From a virus: a DNA stretch of 30,454 bases. The translations under genes and the position numbers were made by a program. The notes beneath the pieces are model-generated. The model saw nothing but the letters and a program-made list of their open reading frames with translations, was not told the DNA's origin and did not search any database. This document shows positions 20,470-29,395 of this stretch, in pieces; positions within the stretch are counted from its first letter, which is position 1; every line of letters begins with the position of its first letter. The stretch spans positions 1-30,454 of IMG/VR virus record IMGVR_UViG_3300046170_000202. The stretch is one strand, 5' to 3'.

Positions 20470-23128
20470 GTTTTTGCAGTCTAACTTTAATGGTGAGTGG
20501 TCTCCGCTCATGCTTGGCCGTGTAGAGCTGTCACGATACGCTACATCGCTAAGAACGATGGAGAACTTTGCCCCGACCATACCTGGCGGTGCGAGAAAGC
20601 GACCTGGCACTGAATACATTGGCGAGGTTAGAGACTCATCAAAGAAAACACGGCTTGAAAGCTTTACGTTTTCTAATGAGGAATCTTATTTGCTGGAATT
20701 TAGCGATATAAAGTTACGGTTCTGGAGAAACGGGGTGTTATTAGGCGATATTAAAACAACTCCTTACACTGAGGATGATGTGTTTAGCCTTAGAATGACA
20801 TCAACAAACGACATTGTCTATATTGCCTCGCCTAATCATGCTCCCTACAAGCTAACCAGAACATCTGACACTACGTTTGATTTTGCAGCGCTTGAGTTTG
20901 AGAACCAGCCGTTTGAAGATCAGAATTTAACAACGACAACAATCACACCTTCTGGGACAACTAGCTCGGTAACACTTACTTCGTCTGCTCCTTTATTTGT
21001 GTCTGAAATGGTGGGAAGTTCTTTTGAGATAACTCATTTAAAAGCAAGAGAGGTTTATGAAACCACCGCTGATAGAACTAATGGTAGCTATGTTGTTTGG
21101 AATTCAACAGGAACTTATTCTCAAGGAGATATTATTTTAGATCAGACTGGAGGAGCATTAGATTACTATTTGTGCATTTCTGCTTATAACGGACATAATA
21201 ATCCAAATAATGATCCTATTTCTAACTATCTTTCTAACTTTGAAGCTGGGATTATTGCAAAAGACAAAAATAATAACTCTATTAACTATTATGTAAGAGG
21301 TGAGTGGACACTAAGGACTGAGGGAAGCTGGAACAATGAGTGGGTTTTACAAGAGTCTTATGATAATCAATCTACTTGGACAACAAGGCATTCATTGGTT
21401 TCTGATAATGGTTCTGATAATTACACGAGAGAAGGAGATGAGACAGGAAATCCTGTTTGGTTAAGACTTATTCTTTTTAGTGGAAACAGTGAAAGAGACC
21501 CCGTTACCTTTACTATTGCAGAAACAGAAATATCTGGGGAAGTGTTGATCAACTCTGTTAATACAGGCAACAATACCGCAACCGCTACTGTTGTTGCCAC
21601 AAAACCTTTGTTTAGCACTGATGCTACAAGTCTTTGGGCTGAGAATGAATGGAATCCTAGAAAAAAGTATCCTAAGCAGGTGTTCTTTAAAAACAACCGG
21701 CTTTGCTTTGCTTCTACTAAAGCAGACAACCAAGCTATTTGGGGAAGCGAGGTAGATAAATGGGATAACTTTAAGCGTGGCATACAAGAAGACTCGCAGC
21801 CATTTAAAGACGTTCTAAGGACCGGCAACCAAGATCCGATACAATGGGTATCTGAGCAGTCAAAGACGCTTCTGGGGCTATCCTCGCAGATAAGAAACCT
21901 AACCGGTGAAGACGGGTCATCTATTCTAGCGCCAGGTAAAAACAGCTCGGCAAGACAAGCCGGTCGCGGCGCTGCTGACCTTGAGCCTGTAGAGGTTGAT
22001 GACTTTACATTCTACGTCCAGCTAGGAGGCAGGATCATCAGAGGTCTCACAAACGATTATGAGCGGGGCGTTTACGCTGCTGCTGATATGACTAGAGAGG
22101 CTGAACACGTAACAAGAGGTGGCGTCAAGCAAATGGCGTTTCAGCTAAACCGTGTTTCTACGCTCTACGCCGTCACAGGAGAGGGTATTGCTGCCTGCTT
22201 AGTGTTTGATCCAGAAGTGGAGAAAATGGGCTGGTATCGCCTCAAAACGCAAGGAGGGACAATTGAGTCAGTTGCTATCCTTCCAGCTACCGGAGAAGAA
22301 GACGAGGTCTACTTTGTAGTAAAGAGAACCATCAACGGAAGCACCAAGCGCTACATTGAGAGGCTAAAGAACGATCAGATTAGAATCCAAGATGACGGCC
22401 TACAGGACGATATGTTCTATGTCGATTGCGGCACTACGATTACCGGAGCTAATATTTCTACAAATTCCACAACTAATGTTACTACAATTGCTGGATCGAC
22501 TCACCTAGAAGGTAAAGAAATACAGATTCTTTTAGACGGGGACTATTTTGGCAAGAAAACAGTAAGCAGCGGGTCTGTTACGATACCTACTATTACTAAT
22601 GATGATTTCAATAACGCATCTTCATACAAAGTCGGGGATCGCGTAAGGTTTTTGTCTAGTGGAACCTATACTTACTTTGTTTGTGTTCTTGCATACACTG
22701 GAGGTGATTCTTCGCAAACTGATCCGGCATTAGCGGTAGATTCAAATTCAAATGCATACTTTGCTGCTAGCAAGGCAACTTGTGGCTTATCTATTGAAGC
22801 TAAGCTGTGGCCAATGCCGTTAGAGGGCATTACAGCGTCAGGAACGACCTCTGGAGACAAAAAGCGAGTCAAAGAGATTACGATTGACGTTATGAACTCA
22901 CTCGGAATCCAGACAAAAGACTCACCAGATGACACTAAGGAGCCTACAGATCTTACTCCAAGACAGTCTGATGCAGACCTTGGATCATCGCCGGCACTAT
23001 ACAGCGGCAAGCTTGAAGTCAGAAATACTTTGCCAAGATCGTTTGATGGTAATGTTTTTTATCAATCAGATATTCCTTTTGGCGTATTTATCCGTAACAT
23101 CATTACTAAATGGGAGAAGACCAGCTAA
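20462..23128 (+). CDS. Tail tubular protein B (T7 gp12-like) with carbohydrate-binding inserts
   Basis: This forms the tail nozzle, through which DNA leaves the particle. It has 888 residues against 794 in T7 gp12. The N-terminal part is typical: SNFNGEWSPLMLGRVELSRY, TIPGGARKRPGTEYIGEV and FTFSNEESYLLEFSDIKLRF. Later FKNNRLCFASTKADNQAIWG and ERYGVYAA-like beta-propeller steps follow. Two extra modules of chitinase-type carbohydrate-binding pattern are inserted, at about residues 210-257 (YSQGDIILDQ ... YYLCISAYNGHNNP) and 718-758 (YKVGDRVRFLSSGTY ... TDPA). The DNA around 21.0-21.7 kb is more AT-rich than its flanks, suggesting a swapped-in module. These inserts may add host glycan binding to the nozzle. 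Confidence 0.85.
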   Translation: MPEFLQSNFNGEWSPLMLGRVELSRYATSLRTMENFAPTIPGGARKRPGTEYIGEVRDSSKKTRLESFTFSNEESYLLEFSDIKLRFWRNGVLLGDIKTTPYTEDDVFSLRMTSTNDIVYIASPNHAPYKLTRTSDTTFDFAALEFENQPFEDQNLTTTTITPSGTTSSVTLTSSAPLFVSEMVGSSFEITHLKAREVYETTADRTNGSYVVWNSTGTYSQGDIILDQTGGALDYYLCISAYNGHNNPNNDPISNYLSNFEAGIIAKDKNNNSINYYVRGEWTLRTEGSWNNEWVLQESYDNQSTWTTRHSLVSDNGSDNYTREGDETGNPVWLRLILFSGNSERDPVTFTIAETEISGEVLINSVNTGNNTATATVVATKPLFSTDATSLWAENEWNPRKKYPKQVFFKNNRLCFASTKADNQAIWGSEVDKWDNFKRGIQEDSQPFKDVLRTGNQDPIQWVSEQSKTLLGLSSQIRNLTGEDGSSILAPGKNSSARQAGRGAADLEPVEVDDFTFYVQLGGRIIRGLTNDYERGVYAAADMTREAEHVTRGGVKQMAFQLNRVSTLYAVTGEGIAACLVFDPEVEKMGWYRLKTQGGTIESVAILPATGEEDEVYFVVKRTINGSTKRYIERLKNDQIRIQDDGLQDDMFYVDCGTTITGANISTNSTTNVTTIAGSTHLEGKEIQILLDGDYFGKKTVSSGSVTIPTITNDDFNNASSYKVGDRVRFLSSGTYTYFVCVLAYTGGDSSQTDPALAVDSNSNAYFAASKATCGLSIEAKLWPMPLEGITASGTTSGDKKRVKEITIDVMNSLGIQTKDSPDDTKEPTDLTPRQSDADLGSSPALYSGKLEVRNTLPRSFDGNVFYQSDIPFGVFIRNIITKWEKTS

Positions 23129-23514
23129 CCTTGAAACCTTATTTTCCAGAACATTATCCATTGCTTTGCCAATGGTGGGACTCACACGGCTCTCTGAGGG
23201 CTAGTAGGTCTGATTTGGAGTCTGGTATAGGATTGTTGGCAGAAAGCGATTCTAGGCCCGTTGGAGCGTGTTTCTTGTATGTTACAGGAGCGCTTGGGTT
23301 TATTGAGGCTATGGTTATTAGCCCTGACTCAACTGTGTCCAAGTCTAGAAAGATTGCTGACACTTTATTTAAGGAGTTACAAAAGATAGCCAAGGCAGAA
23401 GGCGTCAACAAGCTAATCGCTTTTGTTCAGTCTAAAGGCATGGTCAGGGAGTGTTCTCGCTCAGGTTTTACACAAGTCGGGCCACCTATGGCGCAAATGG
23501 TTCAAACAATATAA
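23110..23514 (+). CDS. GNAT-family acetyltransferase-like protein
   Basis: This 134-residue protein has the GNAT pattern: an N-terminal strand-helix (LKPYFPEHYPLLCQWWDSHG), GLLAESDSRPVGACFLYVTG, then FIEAMVISPDSTVSKSRKIA. An acetyl-CoA-loop-like segment precedes LFKELQKIAKAEGVNKLIAF. Phages of this type often carry a small GNAT gene between the tail tube and internal virion genes. The substrate is unknown. It overlaps the tail tubular B gene by 19 bases. Confidence 0.75.
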   Translation: MGEDQLTLKPYFPEHYPLLCQWWDSHGSLRASRSDLESGIGLLAESDSRPVGACFLYVTGALGFIEAMVISPDSTVSKSRKIADTLFKELQKIAKAEGVNKLIAFVQSKGMVRECSRSGFTQVGPPMAQMVQTI

Positions 23515-23518
23515 AGAA

Positions 23519-24013
23519 ATGGGACTTCCAAACATTTTAATGGGCGCTGCAACTGCAATGAAAGCGGGTGCATCAATTCAACAAGGGCAGATGGCAATGC
23601 AGTCTGCTAGGTATAATGCGAGAGTTATTGCGCGGCAGGCTGAGCAGGAGGCAGAAGCTTCGTTAGAAAGCATGGCTCGCAAGAGAACTGAAAACGAAAG
23701 AGCGTTATCATCGATTAAACTCCGTATGCAAGAGTCTGGACTTGATACGACTCAGGGATCTAGCGCGGATTACTTTGATGAGGCCACTTCAAGACTTGAA
23801 TTACAGATTTTAGACGAAGCTAGGCAGATGTCATTTAGAGATAAGGCAAGGCGCAACGAAGCTCAGATGCAGATCTACCAAGGAAAAGTAGCAAGAGCTA
23901 ACGCGCAAGCTACAGCAATGGGCCAGCTTATAGGAGGAGCAGCTAGGATTTCTAGCAAAATAAAAGCCATAGAGGACGCAACTCCAGGATTTAGTAAAAC
24001 AAAAACTTTTTAA
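23519..24013 (+). CDS. Internal virion protein (T7 gp14-like position)
   Basis: ATG 23519, five bases after the GNAT stop, gives 164 residues; the longer ORF from 23423 overlaps the GNAT gene heavily. It starts MGLPNILMGAATAMKAGASI with a hydrophobic, Ala/Gly-rich N-terminus. Long charged helices follow (RYNARVIARQAEQEAEASLE, then RLELQILDEARQMSFRDKAR), then AMGQLIGGAARISSKI. Composition and position match the small ejected core protein of T7-like phages (gp14), which sits in the outer membrane during DNA entry. Sequence similarity to T7 itself is low. Confidence 0.7.
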   Translation: MGLPNILMGAATAMKAGASIQQGQMAMQSARYNARVIARQAEQEAEASLESMARKRTENERALSSIKLRMQESGLDTTQGSSADYFDEATSRLELQILDEARQMSFRDKARRNEAQMQIYQGKVARANAQATAMGQLIGGAARISSKIKAIEDATPGFSKTKTF

Positions 24014-24016
24014 GTT

Positions 24017-25648
24017 ATGCCACAATTACCAAATTTAACAGGGCCAGCAGTCCCTCCAGAGCAGGCAGCAGGAATCAGAGTTGGAGTCCCTTCTACTTCT
24101 GGTCTGCAAGCAATAGCACAAGCTGTTGGATCGGTAGGCGAGGAAATGCACGCTGCTAAGATGGAAATCTTGCAAGAGCAAAACAAAATTGACGTTTTGC
24201 GAACTGAAAGCGAATACGGCGCTTTTATGGAGGCTGAGCAGCAAAAACTTAACTTTAATAATCCTTCTAGCTGGGACGATCAGTTAACAAAAGCATCAAA
24301 AGCATTTAAGGACTCCCTAGCCTCCAAGAATCTATCTGCTGACGCAATGAGTTCTCTTAATACGAGGCTTATGGCGTACGAGCAGAAGATTATGAGAAGC
24401 GCACAAAGAGACGCTCGCCTTGCTCAAGTTCAAATTATATCTGGAGAGTTTCAGAACCGGCAAGATTCTTATCTAAAAAACAGGGATTATGAAGGAGCTA
24501 TAGAGAACCTTAAAGAGTCAGCGTATAGCCTAAAGATGCAAGATCACGAAGTGGAGAGTCGTGTATCAAAAATTAGAGAACAACAAACCTTAGATGCATT
24601 GCAAGATGCTGCATACGATGGGAATGTTGCTGTTTTTGAAAAAGACATACCTGGTATTTCAAAGGCTCAACAAAGAGCATTAAAGTCATCGGCAGAAAGC
24701 GCTTTAGCTAAAAAGAAAAGAAACCAATCTATTGCTGCAATGGATGGTATTTATGCGAATTCTATTAACACAAAAGAAGATATTCTTCGCGTAGCTCCAG
24801 ACCTAGGCGCGGCGCAAACAGCAAAGCTTCTTGGTGTTATTGAGGGTAGAGACAGCGATGAAAGAAACAGAATTATCGCTACTCCAGAATACCAAAAACA
24901 ATTAATTGGAAATGTTTCTGCACTTATACGAGACTATGATCCAAACGGAGAAGATGCGGATGCTAATTTTATTAACATACTAGATCTGTCAGAACAGATT
25001 CAAAGCAGTAACTACAAAACTCATTTGCAAGACAAGATTGAAAAAATTCGCGACGCAATAGTTGAAGAAGAAAAGTCAATAAACGATTATGGTTACAATT
25101 TAATTGATGATTTTGTTTTAGAGCAAAAACCCAAAGCTCCCCCAAGTTTAGCTTTAGGAGTTTCTAAAGCTGAAGGGATTTTGGAAAACGAAACTGATTT
25201 AAAATTATTTGGGTTTAAAGCAGAACACGCTAAAAAAATAGCGGAAGCTGCAAAATCTGAGGCAGAGGCCAAAATGGATGAAGCTATAACTTACAGGGGG
25301 CCAGCTTCTGAGTATTTGTTTCGTAGGTATTATAGAAGCGGTCAAAAAGCAGTTGCAGATTTCAGCCAAAAAGATAGGGCTATATTTCAAGCTATTATGG
25401 AGATTAAGCCAGACAGCTTTCAGGTTGTTGACCCTGCATTTATTGAGCAATACGAAGAAGATGTTAAAAAAGCAGAACTAAAAAAAGAAAAGATTTTAGG
25501 AGAAGCCAAAATTGAGCTTTCAAAATTTTTAGCAACGCAAAAGGACGCAACAAGAGAGCAAGTTTTTGATTTTGTCAAAGGTCATTTTGATTACAAGAAA
25601 TCAGGAGATCTTTCTGACAAAAATTTACTGGCTCCTCGCCCAAAATAA
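24017..25648 (+). CDS. Internal virion protein (T7 gp15-like position)
   Basis: A long helical protein (543 residues) encoded in the gp15 position. It starts MPQLPNLTGPAVPPEQAAGI and is rich in Glu, Lys, Gln and Ala with coiled-coil-like stretches (GEEMHAAKMEILQEQNKIDV, AKKIAEAAKSEAEAKMDEAI). The pattern of the first 100 residues (AVGSVGEEMHAAK ... QLTKASKAFKDSLASK) is common in internal virion proteins. It would be ejected into the host to help form the DNA channel across the periplasm. It starts three bases after the previous stop. No enzyme motif is seen. Confidence 0.7.
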   Translation: MPQLPNLTGPAVPPEQAAGIRVGVPSTSGLQAIAQAVGSVGEEMHAAKMEILQEQNKIDVLRTESEYGAFMEAEQQKLNFNNPSSWDDQLTKASKAFKDSLASKNLSADAMSSLNTRLMAYEQKIMRSAQRDARLAQVQIISGEFQNRQDSYLKNRDYEGAIENLKESAYSLKMQDHEVESRVSKIREQQTLDALQDAAYDGNVAVFEKDIPGISKAQQRALKSSAESALAKKKRNQSIAAMDGIYANSINTKEDILRVAPDLGAAQTAKLLGVIEGRDSDERNRIIATPEYQKQLIGNVSALIRDYDPNGEDADANFINILDLSEQIQSSNYKTHLQDKIEKIRDAIVEEEKSINDYGYNLIDDFVLEQKPKAPPSLALGVSKAEGILENETDLKLFGFKAEHAKKIAEAAKSEAEAKMDEAITYRGPASEYLFRRYYRSGQKAVADFSQKDRAIFQAIMEIKPDSFQVVDPAFIEQYEEDVKKAELKKEKILGEAKIELSKFLATQKDATREQVFDFVKGHFDYKKSGDLSDKNLLAPRPK

Positions 25649-25683
25649 AAAAGCTTAACAGGCAATACGAATAATCTAAAAAC

Positions 25684-27300
25684 ATGGAACCTGACTATCA
25701 AGGACAGCCAATAACAACTCCTGACGCGCCTCCATTTGTGCCAGGTGTAACAGATCAGAGGTATACTCCAGAAAAAGAGAAATCTACTGAGCCTATGACA
25801 GTTCCTGATGATCCTCCGTATATTGAAGGGATTACAGATGAAAGGTTTGCTCCAAAAGTTGAAGAATCTGCAGAAATTAAAAATAAACAGGAAAAACTTG
25901 ATTATAATCAGTTGTTAAAAGATGCAGAAAACAATATTTCTGATGTTATAAATTTTGACGATTCTGTTCAAGAAGAGCCTCAATTGTCCCAAATTGAAAG
26001 TGAAAAGCTTGTTGCTCAAAACAACTGGGTAAGAGAGTCTTTAGGTAATATTGATAGCGCTCTTTTAGATTACGAAAACTTTTCTCCACAGTCGAGCAAG
26101 TCGGTCAAAAACCAAGCATTAATTAGAGCCACTATGGAGGTAGAGCTTGGTTATGACCCTCCAACAATCTCTGAATACGAAATAGGCAGAGGACAAGCTT
26201 ACAAGCAATTATTTGGCAAAGATCTTTCTGAAGATTTAGGAGATCCTGAGCAAGCTTTTGTTATCGCTTTAACTAATAGGGCTACAGAGAAAAGAGATCA
26301 AGTTGCTTTCAATGAAACTATTCGTAACGAGGCTTTGCTTTCAGCATTAACTGGATGGAGTAAATATGACGCTTCATGGGGTGAGGCAGCTAAAGCTGAT
26401 CCTGTTTATCAAAAAGATCCAGCAGCAGCCGCTAATAAATTCAAATCGTTTAAGCAAGCTTTTGAAGATGAGTTTAATGATGTTATACCTATTGTCAGAA
26501 ATCTTGATAAGTTTATTAGGAATAATGACATGGATTCTTCTTTGCGTTTAATAGAAGATTTAGACGAAGAAGAATTTTCAAGAACCGCTAAACTTTTAGG
26601 TTTTATTGAGAAGCAGACCTTGGCAACTAAAGGAGAAGAGGGGCTTTTGTCTAACTTGGCCAAGTCTACGGGAAGAGATTTTGAAAGCTTTTCAAGAAAG
26701 TTTAAAGAAGGTTTTTTTGATTTATTGTCAGGCATTTCTGCTGGTTCTACTGGAGCAGATTTTGTAGCCGAAGACGTTCTTTATCGCGATAAAGTTAATG
26801 GGTTTTTAGCTGAGATTAGAAGGTTTAGAGATCAGCGTGATCCAATTAAACTTTTAGCAGAAGAAGATACCTTTTTATCTAGTGCCGAAAAAGCATTGTA
26901 TGCCACTCCTGGCGTTGGATTTAGTATTGCCGGAAGTATTTTAACTGGGCCTGCTGGAACAATGGGTCTTCTTATGGAGTCAAACCAAGAAGATTACTAT
27001 TTGAGAGCAATAGACGCTGGTGTTTCTAGAGAGGAGTCTAACAAACTTGCAACTACTGTTGGGTCTCCAATTGCGTTACTTCAGTTTATACCTGAGCGAA
27101 TTGGATTAGGGGCAGTAACTAGAAAGCTTCCTGTTTTAGACAATGTGGTTAATAAGATTACTCAAAAACATTTTAGGGTAACTTTACAAGCGTTAGCTAG
27201 AAGTGGAGCAGAGACCACAACTGAAGAAATCCAAGCAATTCTTTCAGAAGTTGGAAATGACGTTTTAAATGGGCTTAAAAAGCGACATACCAGAAGCTGA
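25684..27300 (+). CDS. Large internal/polyvalent virion protein, N-terminal segment
   Basis: This is the first open segment (538 residues) of a very large gene in the T7 gp16 position. It begins with two copies of a Pro-rich unit (TPDAPPFVPGVTDQRYTPE and VPDDPPYIEGITDERFAPK). Long acidic helical stretches follow, then a hydrophobic region (GVGFSIAGSILTGPAGTMGL) and helices such as LIRATMEVELGYDPPTISEY. The frame fails near 27283 (GLKKRHTRS is out of frame). The next frame continues DIPEADWDAHWDNFGSRNLE and later frames join the next segment. As an ejected protein it would enter the host with the DNA. No lytic transglycosylase motif is seen in this part. Confidence 0.7.
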   Translation: MEPDYQGQPITTPDAPPFVPGVTDQRYTPEKEKSTEPMTVPDDPPYIEGITDERFAPKVEESAEIKNKQEKLDYNQLLKDAENNISDVINFDDSVQEEPQLSQIESEKLVAQNNWVRESLGNIDSALLDYENFSPQSSKSVKNQALIRATMEVELGYDPPTISEYEIGRGQAYKQLFGKDLSEDLGDPEQAFVIALTNRATEKRDQVAFNETIRNEALLSALTGWSKYDASWGEAAKADPVYQKDPAAAANKFKSFKQAFEDEFNDVIPIVRNLDKFIRNNDMDSSLRLIEDLDEEEFSRTAKLLGFIEKQTLATKGEEGLLSNLAKSTGRDFESFSRKFKEGFFDLLSGISAGSTGADFVAEDVLYRDKVNGFLAEIRRFRDQRDPIKLLAEEDTFLSSAEKALYATPGVGFSIAGSILTGPAGTMGLLMESNQEDYYLRAIDAGVSREESNKLATTVGSPIALLQFIPERIGLGAVTRKLPVLDNVVNKITQKHFRVTLQALARSGAETTTEEIQAILSEVGNDVLNGLKKRHTRS

Positions 27301-27415
27301 CTGGGATGCTCACTGGGACAATTTTGGCTCTAGAAATCTGGAAACATTTCTTATCTATTTCTCCATATGCTTCATTAGGGGTCTTTTGTTAGAGATAGAG
27401 GTGTAGACAAATCAA
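27301..27415 (+). other. Frame-broken link within the large internal virion gene
   Basis: Coding sequence continues through this stretch but changes frame at about 27283, about 27350 and at TTTT 27384-27387. With one T removed it reads GVFVRDRGVDKSIAMANEAS then TDELVASGYE. No separate gene is seen. Confidence 0.5.
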
Positions 27416-29149
27416 TTGCCATGGCTAATGAGGCAAGCACTGATGAGCTTGTTGCAAGTGGATACGAAGAAAGAAAAAGTTCAGAACTTTCAAGAATCAG
27501 AGGATATTGGCAAACGCAAAGCGTTTTTTGAGATGCTTGAGTCTCAAGACCCCACAAGACCGGAGACTAAAGAAGCAGTTGCTAATTTAGCCAAGCTGAA
27601 CGAAATGGCTAAGAAAACTCAAGCAGAGTTTAGTCAGTTAAGAATTTCGCCTGGTGTCAGAATGGACCCTAAAAAGAAAGGGTATGAAGTTTATAATACA
27701 GAAAGTGGCGATATTATCGCTACCTTAGAGACTGCTCAACAGGCTACAGAAACTGTGTTTGAAATCTTTGGCGTAAAGGAAAGCCAGAGACAGGCAGCGT
27801 TTGACGAGCTGCTTTCTAAGTTTGAGGCTGGCAGGCTTGATGTAGATGAGTCTGGGGAAATGGTGGAGATTGAGACTCGGACGTTTACGCAAGCTGACGC
27901 TTTAGTTGAACTACCTGGATCAGATGCTCGCATTGAGACTGAGGCTAAGCTTATTGAGCAAAGAAACGGCGGGACAGGAGAAGTAACCGAAGAGGTCATG
28001 TCTGGAGGCCAGACTATTTTTGGTGTTTATATACCTGCTGGTCAGATGGGCCGCAAAGAAGCTGCCACTAAGATTTTCAATGGATCAAGTATTTTAACGC
28101 TTATACATGAGCGAGGTCATGGCAAACGAAGGATATTGATGGCAAATGGCAAATGGTCTAGGTCTCAGCAAATTGGATCTCTTAAAGCCCTAGATGGAAT
28201 GCTTGATGAGGGAGATAGGTTTCTTCCGGCTACTTTTGATGAAATGTCAGAAAGTAATCAAGAAGTAGCTTTAGATGAAGCTGTCGCGGAACTAGCCGAG
28301 GTGTTAGCCCTTAGAACGCGAAATGGAAAGAAGTCTAAAATGAGACAGCTTCTTAGTAAAAACCTTTCAGCAATGGTTCGTTCGCGTAGGCCTGGCGCGG
28401 TTCAGCTAAAAGCATTTGTTGACGCAATAAAAGAATTTTTCGGTTTAGCGCTTCGCAGGGCAGCAGTAATGAAAAAGGCAGAACGAGAAGGGAAACTTAG
28501 CTCTGTCCAGCTTGATGCTCTTTCCGATATGCTTGTTGGCAAAACTTCGCAGGAGTCATTTGAATCAGAGCGTGATGCCGTGCCTGTTCAGATGGTAGAC
28601 GGGAAAATGGTAGATGTGCCGTATTCTTTAGCAGAAGATGTTAAGCCTTACAAAGATAGAGACGGAGACGAGCAAGGAGAACCTCTTACTGAAACAGAAA
28701 TTAAAGAAGGTATTGAAGATGAGCCTGGGACTTTAGCCGATGTTGAGATCGATGATGATAAACTTGCCGAAATTGGTTTTGAGGGTGATCAAGTTTCGTT
28801 TAGTCTTTCGCCAGAATGGAAAACATTAAAACCTTCTGACGTTAAAGGTAAAAAATTATTTGGGTTTTACGCCGACAGAATGAGGGTTGGCACTTACAAA
28901 GGATTAGACCCTAAGTCGGGAATTTCTATAGAATGCCAAGGAGGAATTGATTACCCTCTTCATCATAAAGGAGCGGCATGGGCAGTTAGCAGCGATAGTA
29001 TGCACTCTGGAATTGCTAATGCTGCTGACGCTAGAGATGGGCTGGCTTTGGTTTTTGCTTATCAGACAGGAAATATTACAGGGAATGAAACCTTTGCGAT
29101 GGCGTATACTGAAGAGCTTAAATGGGGCAATAAAGTCAGGGGCTATTAG
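27416..29149 (+). CDS. Large polyvalent virion protein, middle segment with HExxH motif
   Basis: The ORF start (ATG-like at 27416) is artificial. Convincing coding begins by about 27505 (DIGKRKAFFEMLESQDPTRP). Then comes a helical linker and LTLIHERGHGKRRILMANGK at 28094-28153. HERGH (28106-28120) fits the zinc-protease HExxH motif, with a downstream acidic helix (LDEAVAELAEVLAL) that could give the third ligand. A further domain follows, KKLFGFYADRMRVGTYKGLD and AAWAVSSDSMHSGIANAADA, whose style is familiar from large polyvalent phage proteins. The frame fails after about 29120, where the next frame continues NGAIKSGAISEKKALEILNK. The protein may process host or virion proteins after ejection; that is inference. 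Confidence 0.65.
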   Translation: MPWLMRQALMSLLQVDTKKEKVQNFQESEDIGKRKAFFEMLESQDPTRPETKEAVANLAKLNEMAKKTQAEFSQLRISPGVRMDPKKKGYEVYNTESGDIIATLETAQQATETVFEIFGVKESQRQAAFDELLSKFEAGRLDVDESGEMVEIETRTFTQADALVELPGSDARIETEAKLIEQRNGGTGEVTEEVMSGGQTIFGVYIPAGQMGRKEAATKIFNGSSILTLIHERGHGKRRILMANGKWSRSQQIGSLKALDGMLDEGDRFLPATFDEMSESNQEVALDEAVAELAEVLALRTRNGKKSKMRQLLSKNLSAMVRSRRPGAVQLKAFVDAIKEFFGLALRRAAVMKKAEREGKLSSVQLDALSDMLVGKTSQESFESERDAVPVQMVDGKMVDVPYSLAEDVKPYKDRDGDEQGEPLTETEIKEGIEDEPGTLADVEIDDDKLAEIGFEGDQVSFSLSPEWKTLKPSDVKGKKLFGFYADRMRVGTYKGLDPKSGISIECQGGIDYPLHHKGAAWAVSSDSMHSGIANAADARDGLALVFAYQTGNITGNETFAMAYTEELKWGNKVRGY

Positions 29150-29395
29150 TGAAAAGAAAGCATTAGAAATTTTAAACAAAGTTCGTGATCAAGGTGTTAA
29201 AAACTACACGACCTGCCCAGAAAAACGCTCAAAGAAAAGAAAATGAAAGCGCTAGAAAAAAGGGTAAGTCTCCTAGTGTTAAGGAGCTAGCGCCTTGGGC
29301 AAAAAAGAATAAAAAACGATTGGAAGTCTATCGATCAATTTTTTAGTTCTCTCTTAAAAGAAAATGGAGGAACTTTTGATAGTCGTGGCTCTAAA
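29150..29395 (+). other. Frame-broken part of the large polyvalent virion gene
   Basis: Coding continues in changing frames: AISEKKALEILNKVRDQGVK, then QKNAQRKENESARKKGKSPS with VKELAPWAKKN, then NDWKSIDQFFSSLLKENGGT. Breaks lie near A-rich runs around 29220 and 29310. No stand-alone gene is supported. Confidence 0.5.

Noticed and set aside
21421-21828. 135-codon minus-strand ORF
   Set aside because: It lies inside the tail tubular B gene and has no protein-like pattern; its openness follows from the AT-rich codon use of the + strand.
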